A program made the translations under genes and the position numbers. A stretch of DNA of 64,000 nucleotides from Achromobacter veterisilvae (GTDB lineage: Bacteria > Pseudomonadota > Gammaproteobacteria > Burkholderiales > Burkholderiaceae_B), in the NCBI RefSeq assembly GCF_900496975.1, contig NZ_UFQC01000002.1:1-64000 (forward strand), read 5' to 3'. This document shows, piece by piece, positions 43,385 to 51,782 of this stretch. Position 1 is the stretch's first letter, and each line of letters begins with the position of its first letter. The notes under the pieces were generated by a model. That model did not search any database. It had not been told where the DNA came from and saw nothing but the letters and a program-made list of their open reading frames with translations.

Positions 43385-44488
43385 TCAGAAACGGTGCGAA
43401 ATGCCCGTGCCGAACCGGGTGGTGTGGGAATGGGCCGGGTCGAACTGGTTGTCCAGCGTGTAGTTCGACGCATAGCCGGCAAAGGCGTAGAGCGTGGTGC
43501 GCGGGGACAGGCCGTAGGTATAGCCCAGCGTCATCACCTGCGCATTGCGCGCCGCCGAGCCGTCGTCCCATCGCCAGTCCGGACGCGCCAGCGACCATTG
43601 CAGCAGCACGGCGCCGGGTCCCACTGGCACGCTGGCGCCCACCAGCCAGGCGTCGGCCTTGCCGCCGCGGACGAAGGCGGCCGGCCCCAGGCCCAGGTCC
43701 AGTCCGTCCGGATCGCCGCCATCCAGCCCGGCATAGCCGTTGCGCTGGCGCGACCAGGCCACGGACAGCTTCAGCACCTCGAAATCGTACGAAACCCCCA
43801 ACTGGACGGCCTGCGGCCGGCGGCTGCTGCCCGCGGGCGCGTCCGCCAGCCGCAGTTGGTCCCAGGTGGCGACGGCCAGCAGGGGCCCGTCCTCGTATTT
43901 CAGGCCCGCGCTGAAGGCGCGATTGTTCGCGGCGGTGCGGAACCGGTCCTGGCCGTCGGCATCGAAGGAATAGCCGACACCCGCCTGGAAGCCTTCCCAG
44001 ACTGGCGAGAAGTAGTTCACCAAGTTGTCGAACTGGTAGTTGTCGGACGCCTTGAACGTGGCGCCCATGCCCATTTCCTTCCAGGAGGCGATCTCCAGCG
44101 CGTTGCCGTAGACCTGCCCCACCGTGTGCTGCCGGCCGAGCCGCAATTCGCCGTAGTCGGCGTGGCCCAGGCCGACCCAGGCGGCATAGTTGAAAAAGCT
44201 GTTGTCGTCCGCCGCCTTGCCCGAAGAGGGATCGAAGCCGCTCTCCAACTGGAAACGGGAACGCCAGCCGCCGCCCATGTCTTCCGTCCCCGTCAGACCC
44301 CACAGGGAATCGGTAAGGCCGCCATCGAGCAGGCCGGCATGGCTGCCCTGCCCCGAGGTCTTGGTGACGGCCGCGCCCGCGTCCACCACGCCGTACAACT
44401 GCAGGCCCAGCCCGTCGTCGGCGGCCAGCGCCCCCGGCGAAATCGCCATGCCCGCGGCCGCCAGCGCGCCCAGAAAAATGTACTTCAT
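43385..44488 (-). CDS. Gram-negative general porin
   Basis: A 367-residue outer-membrane porin (start 44488). The signal peptide is FLGALAAAGMAISPGALA. The mature part starts ADDGLGLQLYGVVDAGAAV, and LTGTEDMGGGWRSRFQLESGFDPSSG and YAAWVGLGHADYGELRLGRQHT follow, as in Bordetella-type 16-stranded trimeric porins. It ends ...THTTRFGTGISHRF with the terminal Phe. It is 53 bp downstream of mgtA, with a perfect 11-bp hairpin between; co-transcription with mgtA is possible. Confidence 0.93.
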   Translation of the reverse strand: MKYIFLGALAAAGMAISPGALAADDGLGLQLYGVVDAGAAVTKTSGQGSHAGLLDGGLTDSLWGLTGTEDMGGGWRSRFQLESGFDPSSGKAADDNSFFNYAAWVGLGHADYGELRLGRQHTVGQVYGNALEIASWKEMGMGATFKASDNYQFDNLVNYFSPVWEGFQAGVGYSFDADGQDRFRTAANNRAFSAGLKYEDGPLLAVATWDQLRLADAPAGSSRRPQAVQLGVSYDFEVLKLSVAWSRQRNGYAGLDGGDPDGLDLGLGPAAFVRGGKADAWLVGASVPVGPGAVLLQWSLARPDWRWDDGSAARNAQVMTLGYTYGLSPRTTLYAFAGYASNYTLDNQFDPAHSHTTRFGTGISHRF

Positions 44489-44503
44489 GCCTGTCTCCCG
44501 ATG

Positions 44504-44530
44504 CGGCGGCGGGCAATCCGCCCGCCGCCG
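44504..44530. repeat. 11-bp perfect hairpin between mgtA and the porin gene
   Basis: CGGCGGCGGGC / GCCCGCCGCCG with loop AATCC. It is in the 53-bp gap, 12 bp after the mgtA stop and 16 bp before the porin start. No T-run, so it is more likely a processing or stability structure than a terminator. Confidence 0.7.
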
Positions 44531-44541
44531 GGCGCCACGGC

Positions 44542-47340
44542 CTATTGCCAGCCGTAGCGGCGTACCCAGATTCCTTTCAGCAGTTGCGTCAGGACGCAGT
44601 AGCCAAGCAGGATGCCCACCAGCCAGGGGAAGTAGCTCCATGGCAGCGCCTGAAGCTGGAAATACTCGGCCAGCGGCGAGAACGGCAACAACAGTCCCAG
44701 GGTCACGACCATCAGCGTCATCCCCATCAGCGGCCACGCGGCGCGGCTTTGCAGGAAGGGAATCTTGCGCGTGCGGATCATGTGCACGATGAGCGTCTGC
44801 GACAACAGGCCTTCCACGAACCAGCCGGACTGGAACAGCGTCTGGTGCTCGGGAGCGTTGGCCTGGAATACGTACCACATCAGCGCATACGTGGCGATGT
44901 CGAAAATGGAACTGATCGGCCCGAAAAACACCATGAAGCGCCCCAGGCCGTCGGGATCCCATTGCTGGGGTTGTTTCAGCAGTTCTTCGTCCACATTGTC
45001 AAACGGGATCGCGGTCTGCGAAATGTCGTACATCAAATTCTGCAGCAATAGATGGATGGGCAGCATCGGCAGGAACGGCAGGAAAGCACTGGCCACCAGC
45101 ACCGAAAAGACGTTGCCGAAGTTCGAGCTGGCGGTCATCTTCAGGTACTTGAGCATGTTGCAGAAGGTCTTGCGGCCTTCGATGACGCCGTCCTCCAGCA
45201 CCATCAGACTCTTTTCGAGCAGGATGATGTCGGCGGCCTCCTTCGAGATGTCGACCGCCGAGTCCACGGAGATCCCCACGTCAGCCGCCCGCAGCGCCGG
45301 CGCGTCGTTGATGCCGTCGCCCATGAATCCCACGGTGCAGCCCTGCGCCCGGAGGCTGCGCACGATTCTTTCCTTGTGGGCCGGCGTCAGGCGGGCGAAC
45401 ACGTTGGCCTCCCGCACGGCGGCGGCCAGTTGCCGGTCGTCCATTTCCTCGATCTCGGCGCCGAGATAGACCTTGCGGACGTCGAAATCCACTTCGCGGC
45501 AGACCTTCTGCGTGACCAGTTCCACGTCGCCCGTCAGCACCTTCACCTCGATGCCCGAGTTCCTGAGCGCCGCGAGGGCGGGCGCCGTGGATTCCTTGGG
45601 CGGATCCAGGAACGCGATGTATCCCACCAGGACGAGGTCGGATTCGTCCGCCACGCCATAGGCCTCCTGGGTGGGCGGCATTTCCTTGACGCCCACGGCG
45701 ATGACGCGCAGGCCGTCGCGGTTCAGTTCCGCGGTCACGCGGCGGATGTCCGCCCGACGCGCCTCGGTCAGCGGGTGCTCCTCGCCGCCCACGCGCAGGC
45801 GGGTGCAGGCGGACAGCATCTCTTCCAGCGCGCCCTTGCAGATCAGCTCGTGATGGTCGCGGCCGTTCTCGGTTTCGTTGACCACCACCGACATCCGGCG
45901 CCGCGAAAAATCGAAGGGGATCTCGTCGACCTTGCGGTACGTCGACGCCAGATCCAGCTTGCGCTCCACTTCGGCGTGCTGCAGCACCGCCACGTCCAGG
46001 AGATTCTTCAGCCCGGTCTGGTAATGGCTGTTGAGATAGGCGTAGGCCAGCACGTCGTCGCAACTCGCGCCATAGACGTCGGTGTGCCGCTCCAGCACGA
46101 TGCGGTCCTGGGTCAGGGTGCCGGTCTTGTCCGTGCACAGCACGTTCATCGCGCCCAGGTTCTGGATCGCGTCGAGGCGCTTGACCACCACTTTGCGCCG
46201 CGACATCCGCAAGGCGCCCTTGGCCAGCGTGGCCGTGACGATCATCGGCAGCATTTCAGGCGTCAAGCCCACGGCGATGGCCAGCGCGAACAGCAGCGCT
46301 TCCAGCCAGTCGCCCTTGGTGAAGCCGTTGATCAGCATGACGATGGGCGCCATGACCAGCATGAAGCGGATCAGCACCCAGCTCACGCGGTTGATGCCCT
46401 GCTGGAACTGGGTGGGCGCGCGGCTGGCCTGGGTGACGCGGCCGGCCAGTTGGCCGAAATAGGTCCGCGACCCCGTCGCGACCACCAGGGCGCTGCCCGA
46501 GCCGCTGACCACGTTGGTCCCCATGAACGCCATGTTTTCCAGTTCCAGCGCGTTGCCGGTAGCGACGCGCTGCCGGACGTGCTTTTCGACGGGCAGGGAT
46601 TCGCCGGTCAGGGCAGCCTGCGCCACGAACAGGTCCTTGGCGGCCAGGATGCGGCAATCGGCGGGAATCATGTCGCCCGCGGAGAGCAGCACCACGTCGC
46701 CCGGCACCAGTTCCGCCAGCGGAACCTCGACCTGCCTCGACCCGCTGGCATGCAGCGTCTCGCCGAAGAAGCGGTGCGCGCCGTTGCCTTCCCCGCCCGC
46801 GCGGTCGCTGCGCAGGACGGTGGCGGTGTTCTGCACCATGGCCTTCAGCGCTTCGGCCGAGCGGTTGGAGCGACGCTCCTGCACGAACCGCAGCACGGTG
46901 GAGATCAGCACCATCGAGCCGATGATGAGGGCCGCCGTCCAGGACTGCTCTTCGGGCTCGGCCATGCGGACGTCGGTGACCCACGACAGGACCGCCAGCG
47001 CGGTCAGCAGCAGGTTGAACGGATTGCGGTAGGACAGCCAGAGGTGGGCGTGCCAGGACAGCGGTTTTTCGTGATCGACCTCGTTGGCGCCGTAGCGCTC
47101 GCGCGAGGTCTGGGCCTGGACTTCGGACAATCCTCCCCGCCCGCTGCCGAACAGCGAGAACAAGGCGCCATCGTCCAGGCGCGACAGGTCCAGCATCTGC
47201 CGGTTGGCGTGGCGGCCGGCTTCGGAGGACGCGTTGGCGGCCTCTCCCACCCGCAAGGGCATCGGCGAGCGGCGGAAATGGCGCCCGGTGCGCCGCAGGC
47301 CGGCGGCGGACGAAAAGAATGACTTCAGGAAATTCAACAT
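44542..47340 (-). CDS. mgtA: Magnesium-translocating P-type ATPase (MgtA/MgtB type)
   Basis: A 932-residue P3B-type ATPase. N-terminal cytoplasmic domain, TM helices, TGES (ALTGESLPVEKH, near 245), phosphorylation site LCTDKTGTLTQD (near 405), and GDGINDAPALRAADVG. The C-terminal helices contain LMYDISQTAIPFDNVDEE. The MgtA/MgtB-type VGLTPEMLPMIVTATLAKGA is visible. It imports Mg2+ when the cation is scarce. The SD GGAG lies in a CGGAG/CTCCG stem immediately before the ATG, and a GC-rich hairpin (47390-47420) precedes it. Confidence 0.95.
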   Translation of the reverse strand: MLNFLKSFFSSAAGLRRTGRHFRRSPMPLRVGEAANASSEAGRHANRQMLDLSRLDDGALFSLFGSGRGGLSEVQAQTSRERYGANEVDHEKPLSWHAHLWLSYRNPFNLLLTALAVLSWVTDVRMAEPEEQSWTAALIIGSMVLISTVLRFVQERRSNRSAEALKAMVQNTATVLRSDRAGGEGNGAHRFFGETLHASGSRQVEVPLAELVPGDVVLLSAGDMIPADCRILAAKDLFVAQAALTGESLPVEKHVRQRVATGNALELENMAFMGTNVVSGSGSALVVATGSRTYFGQLAGRVTQASRAPTQFQQGINRVSWVLIRFMLVMAPIVMLINGFTKGDWLEALLFALAIAVGLTPEMLPMIVTATLAKGALRMSRRKVVVKRLDAIQNLGAMNVLCTDKTGTLTQDRIVLERHTDVYGASCDDVLAYAYLNSHYQTGLKNLLDVAVLQHAEVERKLDLASTYRKVDEIPFDFSRRRMSVVVNETENGRDHHELICKGALEEMLSACTRLRVGGEEHPLTEARRADIRRVTAELNRDGLRVIAVGVKEMPPTQEAYGVADESDLVLVGYIAFLDPPKESTAPALAALRNSGIEVKVLTGDVELVTQKVCREVDFDVRKVYLGAEIEEMDDRQLAAAVREANVFARLTPAHKERIVRSLRAQGCTVGFMGDGINDAPALRAADVGISVDSAVDISKEAADIILLEKSLMVLEDGVIEGRKTFCNMLKYLKMTASSNFGNVFSVLVASAFLPFLPMLPIHLLLQNLMYDISQTAIPFDNVDEELLKQPQQWDPDGLGRFMVFFGPISSIFDIATYALMWYVFQANAPEHQTLFQSGWFVEGLLSQTLIVHMIRTRKIPFLQSRAAWPLMGMTLMVVTLGLLLPFSPLAEYFQLQALPWSYFPWLVGILLGYCVLTQLLKGIWVRRYGWQ

Positions 47341-47759
47341 CGGAGTGCTCCGGTTCTTGGTGTTGTTGTCGGAGACACGGACGACCCCGCCCGCGGCGGC
47401 CGCGCGCGGCCGGCCGCGGGCCGCGGCTTGCTCGGGGAAAGCCGCCGGTCCGCTTACGGACGTGCGCAGGCACCGGGGCGATGTTGCCGGTGTCCGGATC
47501 GCGTCGTGGATGCGCCGGGTGCGGAAAACGGGAGGGGAGCTGGCGGAGGAATCCTGGCCGGCGGAAACGGCGCACGCGAGGTGGGCCAGGCCGGGGATCC
47601 TGGGCTGCGGACTCCGTACGGACCGGAATGACTATCCGATCGTCGGCTCGCAGCGAGAAGACGGGTCAGACAGGCATGCCGATGCCGCGCACTGGGCGCA
47701 ATCGAGGCTCGGGGTCTAAGGCACTGGGCATGGTCTCTCCTGTGTAGGGGTGGGCGGCG
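47341..47759 (-). promoter_or_regulatory. mgtA leader region with hairpins
   Basis: 419 bp between the MgtC-like gene and mgtA. On the minus strand it contains the MgtL-like leader ORF (47731-47666), about 325 nt of leader, a GC-rich hairpin at 47390-47420 (arms CCCGCGGC/GCCGCGGG enclosing the palindrome GGCCGCGCGCGGCC), and an SD-sequestering hairpin at 47341-47352. The layout resembles the enterobacterial mgtA leader, in which translation of a short peptide controls transcription into mgtA. Confidence 0.6.
47666..47731 (-). CDS. Candidate MgtL-like leader peptide
   Basis: A 21-codon ORF beginning at ATG 47731 and ending TGA at 47666-47668. AGGAG lies six bases upstream (CACAGGAGAGACC before ATG). 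The peptide carries LDPEPRLRP, five prolines in all, and basic residues after the DPEP motif. Salmonella MgtL ([17 protein letters not shown]) has the same acid-proline run then basic residues, where the run destabilises ribosomes at low Mg2+. It is 28 bp after the MgtC-like gene and about 325 nt upstream of mgtA. Too short for a normal gene call. Confidence 0.6.
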   Translation of the reverse strand: MPSALDPEPRLRPVRGIGMPV

Positions 47760-48092
47760 TCAGGCCAGCGCGGCTTGCGCGCCGAAGTGCACGTGGCGCA
47801 CGGCGGGATTGGCGCTCAGGCGGCGCGCCTGCGACATCAGTTCGGCCCGCAGTTCCGGGGGGCAATTGACGGTGATGCAGGCGGACGCCATGTCCGGGTC
47901 GTGGCCCTGGTCGATCTGGACCTGCGAGACGGCCAGGCCGGCGGCGCTGAAGTCCAGGTAGATCTGCTTGCGCAAGGCGCCCAGCTCGTCGCGCGGACAA
48001 ACGACCGTCAAGCGCGAAGTGCCGCGGCGGCGGCTCAGGGCGGCGGCACGGTCCACGCCGGCGCGGCGCAGGAACAAGTCGAAGAAACGCAT
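47760..48092 (-). CDS. Free-standing MgtC C-terminal (ACT-like) domain protein
   Basis: A 110-residue protein. ATG at 48092 has GGAGGT 6 bp upstream; a longer frame to 48170 has no ribosome site. The sequence SRLTVVCPRDELGALRKQIYLDFSAAGLAVSQVQIDQG and RAELMSQARRLSANPAVRHVHFGA matches the C-terminal ACT-like domain of MgtC/SapB. There are no membrane helices, unlike full MgtC. Its place in front of mgtA supports a link to Mg2+ control. Function inferred only from the fold and context. Confidence 0.65.
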   Translation of the reverse strand: MRFFDLFLRRAGVDRAAALSRRRGTSRLTVVCPRDELGALRKQIYLDFSAAGLAVSQVQIDQGHDPDMASACITVNCPPELRAELMSQARRLSANPAVRHVHFGAQAALA

Positions 48093-48435
48093 AACGACCT
48101 CCATTGCAAGAATGGGGAGCGCGATCGCGAGTACACGCGCACGCCTGCGCGGCGCATGGCGGACGGGCACGGAAAACGAACGTGCGCGAACGCTGGCGCT
48201 GCGGCCGGGCGGCGGTTCTGGCGGTTTACGTTGGGGAGGTTCCCGGCAAGCCGCTGGCTTGCGCTGTTGCCCTGGCCGGAGCCTGGGGCTTGGGATACGA
48301 CCGCAACCTGTTCAACAGGCTGCGGCAGATGGAGTTCTGCGTGGACCTGTCAGACAGCGGCGTCGATGCAAGATCGACAACTTTCGCCGGAATCGGTATT
48401 CACGAAGACTGCTCCTGGGATGGATAACGTGCAAG
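48093..48435 (-). promoter_or_regulatory. Long 5' leader of the mgt operon
   Basis: From a likely start near 48429 the transcript would have about 340 nt before the MgtC-like gene. It includes a 17-codon ORF (48350-48403) and hairpins: GCAAGCC/GGCTTGC at 48246-48262 and CCTGTT/AACAGG at 48307-48319. No other coding frame is convincing. Confidence 0.5.
48350..48403 (-). CDS. Possible short leader ORF upstream of the MgtC-like gene
   Basis: GTG at 48403 with AGGAG at 48412-48416, eight bases upstream, encodes VNTDSGESCRSCIDAAV then TGA. It lies about 25 nt after the likely transcription start. By analogy with mgtM/mgtP leaders it could sense a signal, but it lacks their composition and the start is GTG. 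Confidence 0.35.
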   Translation of the reverse strand: MNTDSGESCRSCIDAAV

Positions 48436-48464
48436 ATTTTACGCGGGTTTTTACTGATGGACAA
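48436..48464 (-). promoter_or_regulatory. Promoter of the mgt operon
   Basis: On the minus strand TTGTCC (48464-48459), 17-bp spacer, TAAAAT (48441-48436). It lies just after the antiporter terminator and heads towards the MgtC-like gene. No clear PhoP box was seen upstream. Confidence 0.65.
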
Positions 48465-48477
48465 GGCTTGCCCGCAG

Positions 48478-48514
48478 AAAAAAGCGGCGGCGCCGGGCGA
48501 ACCCGCGCCGCCGC
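48478..48514 (-). terminator. Terminator of the CaxA-type gene
   Basis: Minus-strand stem GCGGCGGCGC/GCGCCGCCGC followed by six T residues, 5 bp after the stop codon. Confidence 0.92.
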
Positions 48515-48519
48515 GCCCG

Positions 48520-49524
48520 TCAGGCGTAGAAATGCCAGCCCAGATAGGCGGCGAACAAGGCGTACAAACCGCCCACCGCCGACAAGGCCGGCACGCTCAT
48601 GGCCGAGCGGTGGAAGCGCAGCCACAGCAGGCTGATCGACAGCATGGTGAACAGGCCCGCCACCAGCAAGGGCGCGTCCAGCATCCACGGCGTCATGAAG
48701 ATGCCCAGCGCGCTGGGGATGGTGGCCTGGATCATCATGGCGCCCGAGATATTGCCCAGCGCCAGGCGCTCCTTGCCCTGCCGCACCCAGATGAGCGCGT
48801 TCATGATTTCGGGCAGTTCCGTGGCGACGGGAGCCAGGATCAGGGCGGCGACGTGGGGCGAGGCGCCCATGGCCACGCCCAGGGCCTCGATCTGGTTCAC
48901 GAACACGTGCGACGCCCCGGCGATTACCACCAGCGCCAGGACCGTCTGCGAAACGGCCCAGGAAAGAGTCGGATTTTCGTCGCTGGGACGCAGCTTGAGC
49001 GGTTCCAGGTCCTCGCAGTCCAGGCAGGCCTCGTCATTGCTCAGCTCGCGCTTGACGTAGAGGCCGTAGGTCGCCAGGAACAGGATGCCCAGCCAGGGCT
49101 TCCAGGCGAACGCCAGCAACCCCAGGCCTACCTTGAAGACGAAGATGACCATGAACCAGGCCTGGTCGCGGGCCAGCCGGCGCTGGTCCGCGTTGATACA
49201 GTCCGCCTGGTTGGGCCGGCCGCGGCGCGCGCGCCACAGGGCCAGGCCGACCACCGCATAGGCCAGCGTCGCCAGCACCAGCGGTCCGCCCATGGCGGCG
49301 CCGACGCCGATGTCCTTTTGTTCGGGGGTCTCGCCGAAGACCACGGCCATGAAGGTCACGGCGCTTTCCGGCAAGGCGGTGCCGAACGCGGCAAGCACGG
49401 TGCCGGTGGCGGTGGCGCCCAACTGGAAGCGGTGGCCGACCCATTCGACGCCGTTCACGAAGAACTCGCAGGCGAAGTAGATCACTGCCGCGGACAGGAA
49501 AAACAGGAACAGGGTGAGCAACAT
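48520..49524 (-). CDS. CaxA-type sodium/calcium exchanger family protein, probable Mn2+ exporter
   Basis: A 334-residue membrane protein with ten helices and two inverted Na_Ca_ex repeats. The alpha motifs GTALPESAVTFMAVVFGE (about 48-65) and ATELPEIMNALIWVRQG (about 233-249) carry the conserved acidic residue. A cytoplasmic loop with CLDCEDLE (about 165) lies between. The family exchanges Ca2+, Na+ or other divalent ions. A yybP-ykoY type Mn2+ riboswitch directly upstream argues that Mn2+ is the true substrate; that is inference. Confidence 0.88.
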   Translation of the reverse strand: MLLTLFLFFLSAAVIYFACEFFVNGVEWVGHRFQLGATATGTVLAAFGTALPESAVTFMAVVFGETPEQKDIGVGAAMGGPLVLATLAYAVVGLALWRARRGRPNQADCINADQRRLARDQAWFMVIFVFKVGLGLLAFAWKPWLGILFLATYGLYVKRELSNDEACLDCEDLEPLKLRPSDENPTLSWAVSQTVLALVVIAGASHVFVNQIEALGVAMGASPHVAALILAPVATELPEIMNALIWVRQGKERLALGNISGAMMIQATIPSALGIFMTPWMLDAPLLVAGLFTMLSISLLWLRFHRSAMSVPALSAVGGLYALFAAYLGWHFYA

Positions 49525-49574
49525 ATAGACGCAGCCGGACGAGCAGAAACCATTGGCGCGACATCGCGGCTCGC

Positions 49575-49735
49575 CCGGCTAGGGTGAACGCAATGCGGCC
49601 AAAGGTCTCGCCTGGCTGATCCATGCGGCGGGCGTGCCGCCGTGCATGGAAACCGCTAGCGCCATGGGGTTCACTGAACCACCAAGTCTGTTGACGCTAG
49701 CTCCTTTGGGGGCAAAGGATGGCTACTCCCCAATG
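49575..49735 (-). ncRNA. yybP-ykoY manganese riboswitch
   Basis: On the minus strand the class signature is visible: GGGGAGTAGCC (49731-49721) then GCGTCAACAGACTT, a central stem-loop, and GAGACCTTT (49609-49601) followed by GGCCGCATTGCG. GGGGAGUAG, the CAACA segment and the GACCUUUG segment are the conserved parts of this aptamer. It ends about 50 nt before the antiporter ATG. Known yybP-ykoY RNAs sense Mn2+ and usually turn on export genes. Confidence 0.85.
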
Positions 49736-49872
49736 ACAGAGCGGCGATTGTAGCAGCTTGCCCGCGCCCGTCCAGCAATTCCCCCAAGGGCCGCGCGGGG
49801 TGTCGTGTTTCGGGGATGGCGGGTAAAGTAAACGGCATCCGCACCTTTGCCGGGGTTCGCGCCCCGCCCGCC

Positions 49873-51216
49873 ATGAGCCTGCCTCCCGACGACATCGCCC
49901 CCTTCGCCGCCCGGCGCCAGCGCCTGATGGACCAGATGCGCGCCGAGGGAGGCGGCATCGCCATCCTGGCGACCGCCCCGGAAGCCCGCCGCAACCGCGA
50001 CGCCGAATATCCGTACCGGCACGACAGCGATTTCTTCTACCTGACCGGCTTTACCGAGCCGGACGCGTGGCTGGTGCTGGTCGCCGGCGCTTCCGACCGT
50101 TCCCTGCTCTTCTGCCGGCCGCGCAATGTCGAGCACGAGATCTGGGAGGGCAAGCGCTACGGCCCCGAGGCCGCCGCGGCGCATTTCGGCTTCGACGACG
50201 CCCATCCGGTCGACGCGCTGGACGAACTGATGCCCTCGCTGCTGCTCGACCACCCCACCCTGTACGCCCCCCTGGCCGGCGACAAGCGCACGGACGGGCG
50301 GCTGCACCGCTGGCTGGCCGCGGCGCGCGAAGCCAGCCGCGGCGGGCACGCCCCGCCCTCCCGGCAGCAGGACATCCGCTCCGTGCTGGCCGGCATGCGG
50401 CTCATCAAGGACGCCTCGGAAATCGCGGCCATGCGGCGCGCGGCGAAGATTTCCGCCGGCGCCCACGTCCGCGCCATGCGCGTCTGCCGCGCCGGCATGC
50501 GCGAATACGAACTCGAAGCCGAACTGCTCTATGAATTCCGCCGCCACGGCGCGCAGTCGGTGGCCTACAACAGCATCGTGGCCGCCGGCGCGAACGCCTG
50601 CGTGCTGCACTACCCCGCCGGCGAGGCCCTGCTGCGCGACGGAGACCTGGTCCTGATCGACGCGGGCTGCGAAGTGGACAGCTACGCCAGCGACATCACC
50701 CGCACCTTTCCGATCAACGGCCGCTACAGCGGCCCGCAGCGCGCGCTGTACGACCTGACGGTGGCGGCCCAGGAAGCCGCCGCCCAGGCCACCGCGCCCG
50801 GCCGCAGCTTCAACGACGCCCACCAGGCCGCCCTGCGCGTGCTGGCGCAAGGCATGCTCGACCTGAAGCTGCTGAAGGGATCGCTGGACGGCGTGCTGGA
50901 ATCCGGCGACTACAGCCGCTTCTACATGCACCGCACCGGGCACTGGCTGGGCCTGGACGTCCACGACGTGGGCGACTACCGCCAGCCGGGCCCCGCCCAG
51001 GGCGCCGAACGGCCCTGGCGCAAGCTGGAAACGGGAATGATGCTGACCATCGAGCCCGGCATCTACGTGCGGCCCGCCGGCGACGTGCCCGAGGCCTACT
51101 GGAACATCGGCATCCGCACGGAAGACGACGCGCTGGTCACCGACGAGGGCTGCGAACTCATTACGCGGGGCGTGCCGGTGCAGGCCGGCGAGATCGAAGC
51201 GCTGATGCGTGAATAG
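49873..51216 (+). CDS. pepP: Xaa-Pro aminopeptidase (PepP type)
   Basis: A 447-residue M24B metallopeptidase (start MSLPPDDIAPFAARRQRLM at 49873; a frame from 49816 adds a basic segment without a site). N-terminal aminopeptidase-P domain (LMDQMRAEGGGIAILATAPEARRNRDAEYPYRHDSDFFYLTGF) and catalytic domain with LIDAGCEVDSYASDITRTFPING, HRTGHWLGLDVHDVGDY and MMLTIEPGIYV, plus IGIRTEDDALVT. The five metal ligands (Asp, Asp, His, Glu, Glu) are all present. It removes N-terminal residues before proline. Confidence 0.95.
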   Translation: MSLPPDDIAPFAARRQRLMDQMRAEGGGIAILATAPEARRNRDAEYPYRHDSDFFYLTGFTEPDAWLVLVAGASDRSLLFCRPRNVEHEIWEGKRYGPEAAAAHFGFDDAHPVDALDELMPSLLLDHPTLYAPLAGDKRTDGRLHRWLAAAREASRGGHAPPSRQQDIRSVLAGMRLIKDASEIAAMRRAAKISAGAHVRAMRVCRAGMREYELEAELLYEFRRHGAQSVAYNSIVAAGANACVLHYPAGEALLRDGDLVLIDAGCEVDSYASDITRTFPINGRYSGPQRALYDLTVAAQEAAAQATAPGRSFNDAHQAALRVLAQGMLDLKLLKGSLDGVLESGDYSRFYMHRTGHWLGLDVHDVGDYRQPGPAQGAERPWRKLETGMMLTIEPGIYVRPAGDVPEAYWNIGIRTEDDALVTDEGCELITRGVPVQAGEIEALMRE

Positions 51217-51237
51217 GCGCCCGGGGCGGGCCCTAGC

Positions 51238-51702
51238 CTAAAAGACATAGCCGTCCAGCCAGCCCATGGCCACCCAGGTGTAGACCACCACCATGGCGAT
51301 GGCGAACATGGAGACGGTCGCGCCGACCAGGCAGGCCAGGATGGCGACCAGCACCGGCCCCCAGCCCGTCTTCGTGGGCCGGCCCAGGCCGGCGTTGTAG
51401 AGGCGGTCGAATTTTTCGTCCGGCATCAGCGAGAACACCGCGCTTTCGATGAACCCGTCGATCATGGGAATGAACAGCAGGAAGAAGGCGGGGTTGTCGT
51501 ACCAGACCGGATAGAAGCTGTAGGCGCAGAAGCCGCTGGCCAGGGCCAGCGCGGTCACCAGCCAGGCATGGCGCCGGCCCAGGTACCACCAGTGCGCCCC
51601 CACCGTGCCGAGCAGGCAGGCCAGCAGCCCCACGGCGACCTTGCCGCGCGGGCGGCGGGCGGATGCGGCGGACAATGGGGAAGAAGCCTGGGCCTGCGTC
51701 AT
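51238..51702 (-). CDS. TM2-domain membrane protein
   Basis: A 154-residue protein (start MTQAQASSPLSAASARR). The TM2 signature LLGTVGAHWWYLGRRHAWLVT lies at about 28-50, followed by several helices. TM2 proteins are small and of unknown role. The frame upstream to 51792 would read into the ubiH promoter, so it is dropped. Convergent with pepP, divergent from ubiH. Confidence 0.85.
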   Translation of the reverse strand: MTQAQASSPLSAASARRPRGKVAVGLLACLLGTVGAHWWYLGRRHAWLVTALALASGFCAYSFYPVWYDNPAFFLLFIPMIDGFIESAVFSLMPDEKFDRLYNAGLGRPTKTGWGPVLVAILACLVGATVSMFAIAMVVVYTWVAMGWLDGYVF

Positions 51703-51782
51703 GTCAATCAACCGTAAAAGGAAACCATGGCGCCAAGACGCGCCGGCTGCCAGCGATTGTAGTGGACGGTTAAAATCCGCGG

